DNA from: Candidatus Binatia bacterium | GTDB lineage: Bacteria; Desulfobacterota; Binatia; UBA12015 | DNA: 64,000 bases | NCBI GenBank assembly: GCA_036563615.1 | Contig: DATCMB010000014.1 | Location: 248,001 to 312,000 of the forward strand | Direction: 5' to 3' | Shown here: positions 62,101 through 64,000 of the stretch, piece after piece | Layout: the number at the start of each line of letters is the position of its first letter | Numbering within the stretch: the first letter of the stretch is position 1 | Made by a program: the position numbers and the translations under genes | The notes under the pieces: generated by a model | What the model saw: only the letters and a program-made list of their open reading frames with translations | What the model was told of the DNA's origin: nothing | Database searches by the model: none

Positions 62101-62492
62101 CGGCAGAACGCCGCCGGCCAGAAGTCGAGCCCGGCGAGCAGCGTCTGGTTGAGCGCCGGCAGCTTCGCGAGCAGCCAGGGCACGATGAGCGCATAGGCGC
62201 CGATCGCGATCTCGAACCAGCCGTAGGCGCGCACGCCGCTCGCGATGCGCCCGGCGACCCGGCCGCCGGCGAGCCCGCCGAGGCCGAGCCCGAGCATGTA
62301 CGCGACCAGGATCGTGCTCGCGGCGAGCGTCGTCGAGCCGAACACCAGGCGCAGCTCGCGCGTCCACACGACCTCGAGCGCGAGGCTGCCGAGACCGGAG
62401 AGGAAGAAGCAGGCAGCGACCGCGACCAGCGTGCCGCGACGTGCGGACACGGGTGCGTCGTCTGCAGGATGCTGCGCGCGAGCGGGCTGCAT
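59187..62492 (-). CDS. Fused membrane/spermidine-synthase-like/TPR protein, copy 1
   Basis: An 1101-aa protein: about 12 membrane helices in two blocks with a basic loop between them (residues 15 to about 500), a spermidine-synthase-like Rossmann domain (about 530-790) with VLVIGYASGVTTGSVATH at the SAM site and ISEPSNPWMSGVSNLFTREF, then TPR-like helical repeats to the end. True SpeE has an Asp-containing D-(S/T)-x-D-P motif where this has SEPSNP, so polyamine synthesis is doubtful. Its ATG shares one base with the stop of the upstream paralogue (TGATG), so the two are coupled. Confidence 0.85.
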   Translation of the reverse strand: MQPARAQHPADDAPVSARRGTLVAVAACFFLSGLGSLALEVVWTRELRLVFGSTTLAASTILVAYMLGLGLGGLAGGRVAGRIASGVRAYGWFEIAIGAYALIVPWLLAKLPALNQTLLAGLDFWPAAFCRFAIALAVLLLPTLLMGATLPILVSTLTRRDPRIGAQTGLLYGLNTLGAVVGVVATTFVSFRVLGLTWTNRAGALLDVVVGVVALLLIAPRMATGDAAEVGALPSSAASREQRRGARAGRAGSRGERREVLARDLLGEERAPAAALLAVYAVVGFTALLYEVAWSRALAVVFGSSIYAFSSMLAAFLAGIALGSLIFRRWVDRTRSPVALLAGGLVALAVLATCTTAALPHLPAMFLRVVESYGLDSARIAIAQAVMCALVMLPPTLVLGGLFPLVARILADQVGEAGDAVGRVYFANTLGSAAGAFATGFVLLPTLGLRETLALGAALNLLGAALLLFAASRDARRRALALAPLAAAALLLVVPIPFDRQALTRGVFKAPDAELDFGIELLPVDGRPVQELLFYRDGINATVSVHREEGIVALRVNGKVDASSFGDMSTQVLLGQIPLLYGPPAKNVLVIGYASGVTTGSVATHSEVERIDAVEIEPAIVEASRFFDRVSGSPLDDPRVHVVLDDARSFLAATREKYDVIISEPSNPWMSGVSNLFTREFFSIVRRALAPGGRLLQWVQLYALDPQALASIIAAVRAEFPYVYGFADFSGSPDLLLLAMDRPLGLEDLPRWEKLPPKVQGDLQRIGNFSTIDLWSLMRVTPKDVDALVAKAPVVNSDENLFIELGTPWMLYDETSTANWKALVSTRGAILPLLRALGEPMDRDRIGELALAHARKESQAVNDLLMEAGRTGTAIAAATIVARRYNDGSLSLENQLATLDEAVALAPQSFEARLLRAQVREEAGDLEGSLADASRAVELSPGDPRARALRMRVLAKLGRYAEARLDADSIVDTAWAQAQQNVRREAAEVVLRAGDLPRATAMLEALLRGPDPMWSEGWQMLAWAYAQQGDDERARAADENARTSRRNRALGYHRMARSALWQGKPDDAAVLLSIALSADPDYEQARTELQQLQARTSTSAR

Positions 62493-64000
62493 CAGTGCTC
62501 CGCGGCGCCTTGGCCGGCCTGCGACGCGCGCAGCGCCGCGAGGTCGCTCGCGATCGTCGGGTTGTCCGGCTCCGCGCGCAGCGCGGTCTCGAGCAGCGGG
62601 ATCGCGTCGTCGCGCCAGCCGCGCCAGAGCGCGCTGCGCGCGAGCCACTGGTACGAGCGGGCGCGGTTGCGCAGCGTCGCCTGCGCGTTGCGGCGCGCGC
62701 GCTCGGCGCCGGTCCGGTCGCCGGTCTCCTCGTACGCCTGGGCGAGCATCACCCAGCCTTCGAGCCAGGTGGAATCCTTCACCTCGAGCTCCTCCTCGAG
62801 CGCCGCCACCGCCTCGGAGGTGCGCCCGGTGCGCAGGTAGAGCTCGGCGCGGCGCTGCGCGAGCTCGTCCTCGAGCGGCACGTCCGACGCGGCGAGCGTC
62901 TCGATCTCGGCAAGCGCCTCGTCGTAGCGCTCGAGCGCATACAGCGTCCTGGCGCGCAGCGCACGCGCGCGCGCGTCGCCCGGCCGCAGCAGCAGCGCCG
63001 CATCGACCGCCTCGAGCGCCGCCGCATGGTTCTCCGCCTCGGCGAGGATCTGCGCGCGCAGGAGCCGCGGCGCGAACGCCGCGGGATCGAGCGCGATGGC
63101 GTCGTCGAGCGACGCGATCTGGTTCGCGAGCGAGAAGCCCTCCTCGCCGACCGCCCGGCCGAGCACCACCGCGGCGGTGACGAGCGGCGCGCTCTTGCCG
63201 CGCTCCTGCGCGATGCGCAGCAGCTCCGGCCCGACCGTCGGATCGGTGCGACGCTCGATGTAGGACAGCGCGAGCTCGCCGAGCAGCGTCGCGTCGAGCG
63301 GCTCGCCGACCGACTCGAGCAGCGGCAGGACGCCGCGCGGGAAGCTCGCGAAGGCCTCCCAGTTCGGCGTCAGCGTGTCCTCCTGCAGCATGAGCGGCGT
63401 GCCGAGCTCGACGTACAGGTTGTCGTCGGTATTGACGACCGGCGCCTGCGCGACGAGCGCGTCGACGTCCGCGGGCAAGAGCCGCACGAGGCTCCAGAGG
63501 TCCGCGGTCGAGTACGTCCCGACCCGCTCGAGGTCGGCGCGCACCTTCGGCGAGAGGTCCTCCCAGCGCGGCAGCTCGTCGCGCGTCAGCGGACGCTCCA
63601 TCGCGAGCAGCAGCAGGTCGGAGCCGCCTTCCTCGTTGGCGAAGCCATAGACGTAGGGGAACTCCGCGCGCACCGCGGCGAGGATCGAGTAGAGCGCCTG
63701 CGGATCCATCGCGTAGAGCTGCACCCACTGCAGCAAGCGTCCGCCGGGCGCAAGCGCGCGCTTCGCGATCGCGAAGAACTCGCGCGTGAACAGGTTCGAG
63801 ACGCCGCTCATCCACGGGTTCGAGGGCTCGGAGATGAGGACGTCGTACTTCCGGTCGGTCGCGGCGAGGTAGGAGCGCGCGTCGTCGAGGATCAGCGTCA
63901 CGCGCGGGTCGTCGAGCGGGCTGCCGCTCTGCGGGTCGAAGAAGCGCGACGCCTCGACGATCGCGGGCTCGATCTCGATCGCGTCGATGCGCTCGACCTC
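62492..64000 (-). CDS. Fused spermidine-synthase-like/TPR protein, copy 2 (partial)
   Basis: The 3' 503 codons of a paralogue of the protein encoded at 59187-62492; the 5' end lies beyond the right edge. The visible part begins in EVERIDAIEIEPAIVEASRF of the Rossmann domain, continues through ISEPSNPWMSGVSNLFTREF and ALAPGGRLLQWVQLYAMDP, and ends in TPR-like repeats (LEEELEVKDSTWLEGWVMLA). It shares the SEPSNP substitution with copy 1. The stop overlaps the next start by one base, so both genes belong to one transcript, with this one first. Confidence 0.85.
   Translation of the reverse strand, partial: EVERIDAIEIEPAIVEASRFFDPQSGSPLDDPRVTLILDDARSYLAATDRKYDVLISEPSNPWMSGVSNLFTREFFAIAKRALAPGGRLLQWVQLYAMDPQALYSILAAVRAEFPYVYGFANEEGGSDLLLLAMERPLTRDELPRWEDLSPKVRADLERVGTYSTADLWSLVRLLPADVDALVAQAPVVNTDDNLYVELGTPLMLQEDTLTPNWEAFASFPRGVLPLLESVGEPLDATLLGELALSYIERRTDPTVGPELLRIAQERGKSAPLVTAAVVLGRAVGEEGFSLANQIASLDDAIALDPAAFAPRLLRAQILAEAENHAAALEAVDAALLLRPGDARARALRARTLYALERYDEALAEIETLAASDVPLEDELAQRRAELYLRTGRTSEAVAALEEELEVKDSTWLEGWVMLAQAYEETGDRTGAERARRNAQATLRNRARSYQWLARSALWRGWRDDAIPLLETALRAEPDNPTIASDLAALRASQAGQGAAEH

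Overview
The window is very GC-rich DNA from a Gram-negative bacterium. It carries a TonB-dependent outer-membrane receptor, Tat- and Sec-exported lipoproteins, release factor 3 and CyaY frataxin. The mix (patatin lipase, carotenoid oxygenase, thiolase/SDR pair, Uma2 nucleases, three GSTs, class III cyclase, Pro-Thr-rich exported proteins) suits a large environmental genome of the Binatota, Myxococcota or 'deltaproteobacterial' kind. No rRNA, tRNA or marker gene fixes the lineage, so the placement is inference. I saw no phage, insertion sequence or CRISPR array. Forty-eight protein genes (three of them partial or broken) fill almost the whole window, and no gene-free stretch exceeds about 300 bases.

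1-13.4 kb: a patatin-like lipase, an exported alpha/beta hydrolase, a YegD-like Hsp70, a large PAS/GAF histidine kinase, a secreted protein with a Pro-Thr-Ser-rich repeat, an ABC exporter, a thiolase and SDR pair, and a Tat-lipoprotein carotenoid oxygenase. 13.5-20.8 kb: two tandem Uma2-family nuclease genes around a tiny membrane protein gene, an isonitrile-hydratase-like DJ-1/PfpI protein, prfC, nth, a methyltransferase and a PQQ-type beta-propeller. 20.8-28.5 kb: a giant AAA ATPase regulator, selO, cyaY and a polytopic membrane protein.

28.4-33.8 kb: a minus-strand cassette of a DUF2868-type membrane protein, a DUF3482-type GTPase and a dynamin-like GTPase. The last gene is separated from the others by seven head-to-tail 11-bp repeats. 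33.9-45.2 kb: rsgA, a glucose-6-phosphate isomerase with a basic tail, a CLC transporter, three GSTs, an MgtC/DUF4010 membrane protein, an AHL-lactonase-like hydrolase, an Rv1264-like cyclase overlapping a GST gene, and two unrecognised genes.

45.3-58.7 kb is mainly export and surface functions: a choice-of-anchor-A adhesin-like protein broken by a one-base frameshift, a DUF4838 protein, a serine hydrolase, an MFS permease, a TonB receptor, a lower-GC trypsin-like protease, a 5'-truncated SGNH hydrolase, a thaumatin-like lipoprotein and a sugar-dehydrogenase/cytochrome c lipoprotein. The right end holds a HIT protein and two tandem fused membrane/spermidine-synthase-like/TPR proteins, the second running off the edge.

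Three points deserve most attention. (i) The 11-bp iteron-like array sits in front of the dynamin-like gene. (ii) An unnamed domain ending in a KAFGWQ-type motif is shared by two distant secreted proteins, in opposite order relative to their Pro-Thr repeats. (iii) Many start codons lack a Shine-Dalgarno sequence but have a TAnnnT box 11-15 nt upstream, which suggests widespread leaderless transcription; this guided several start choices.
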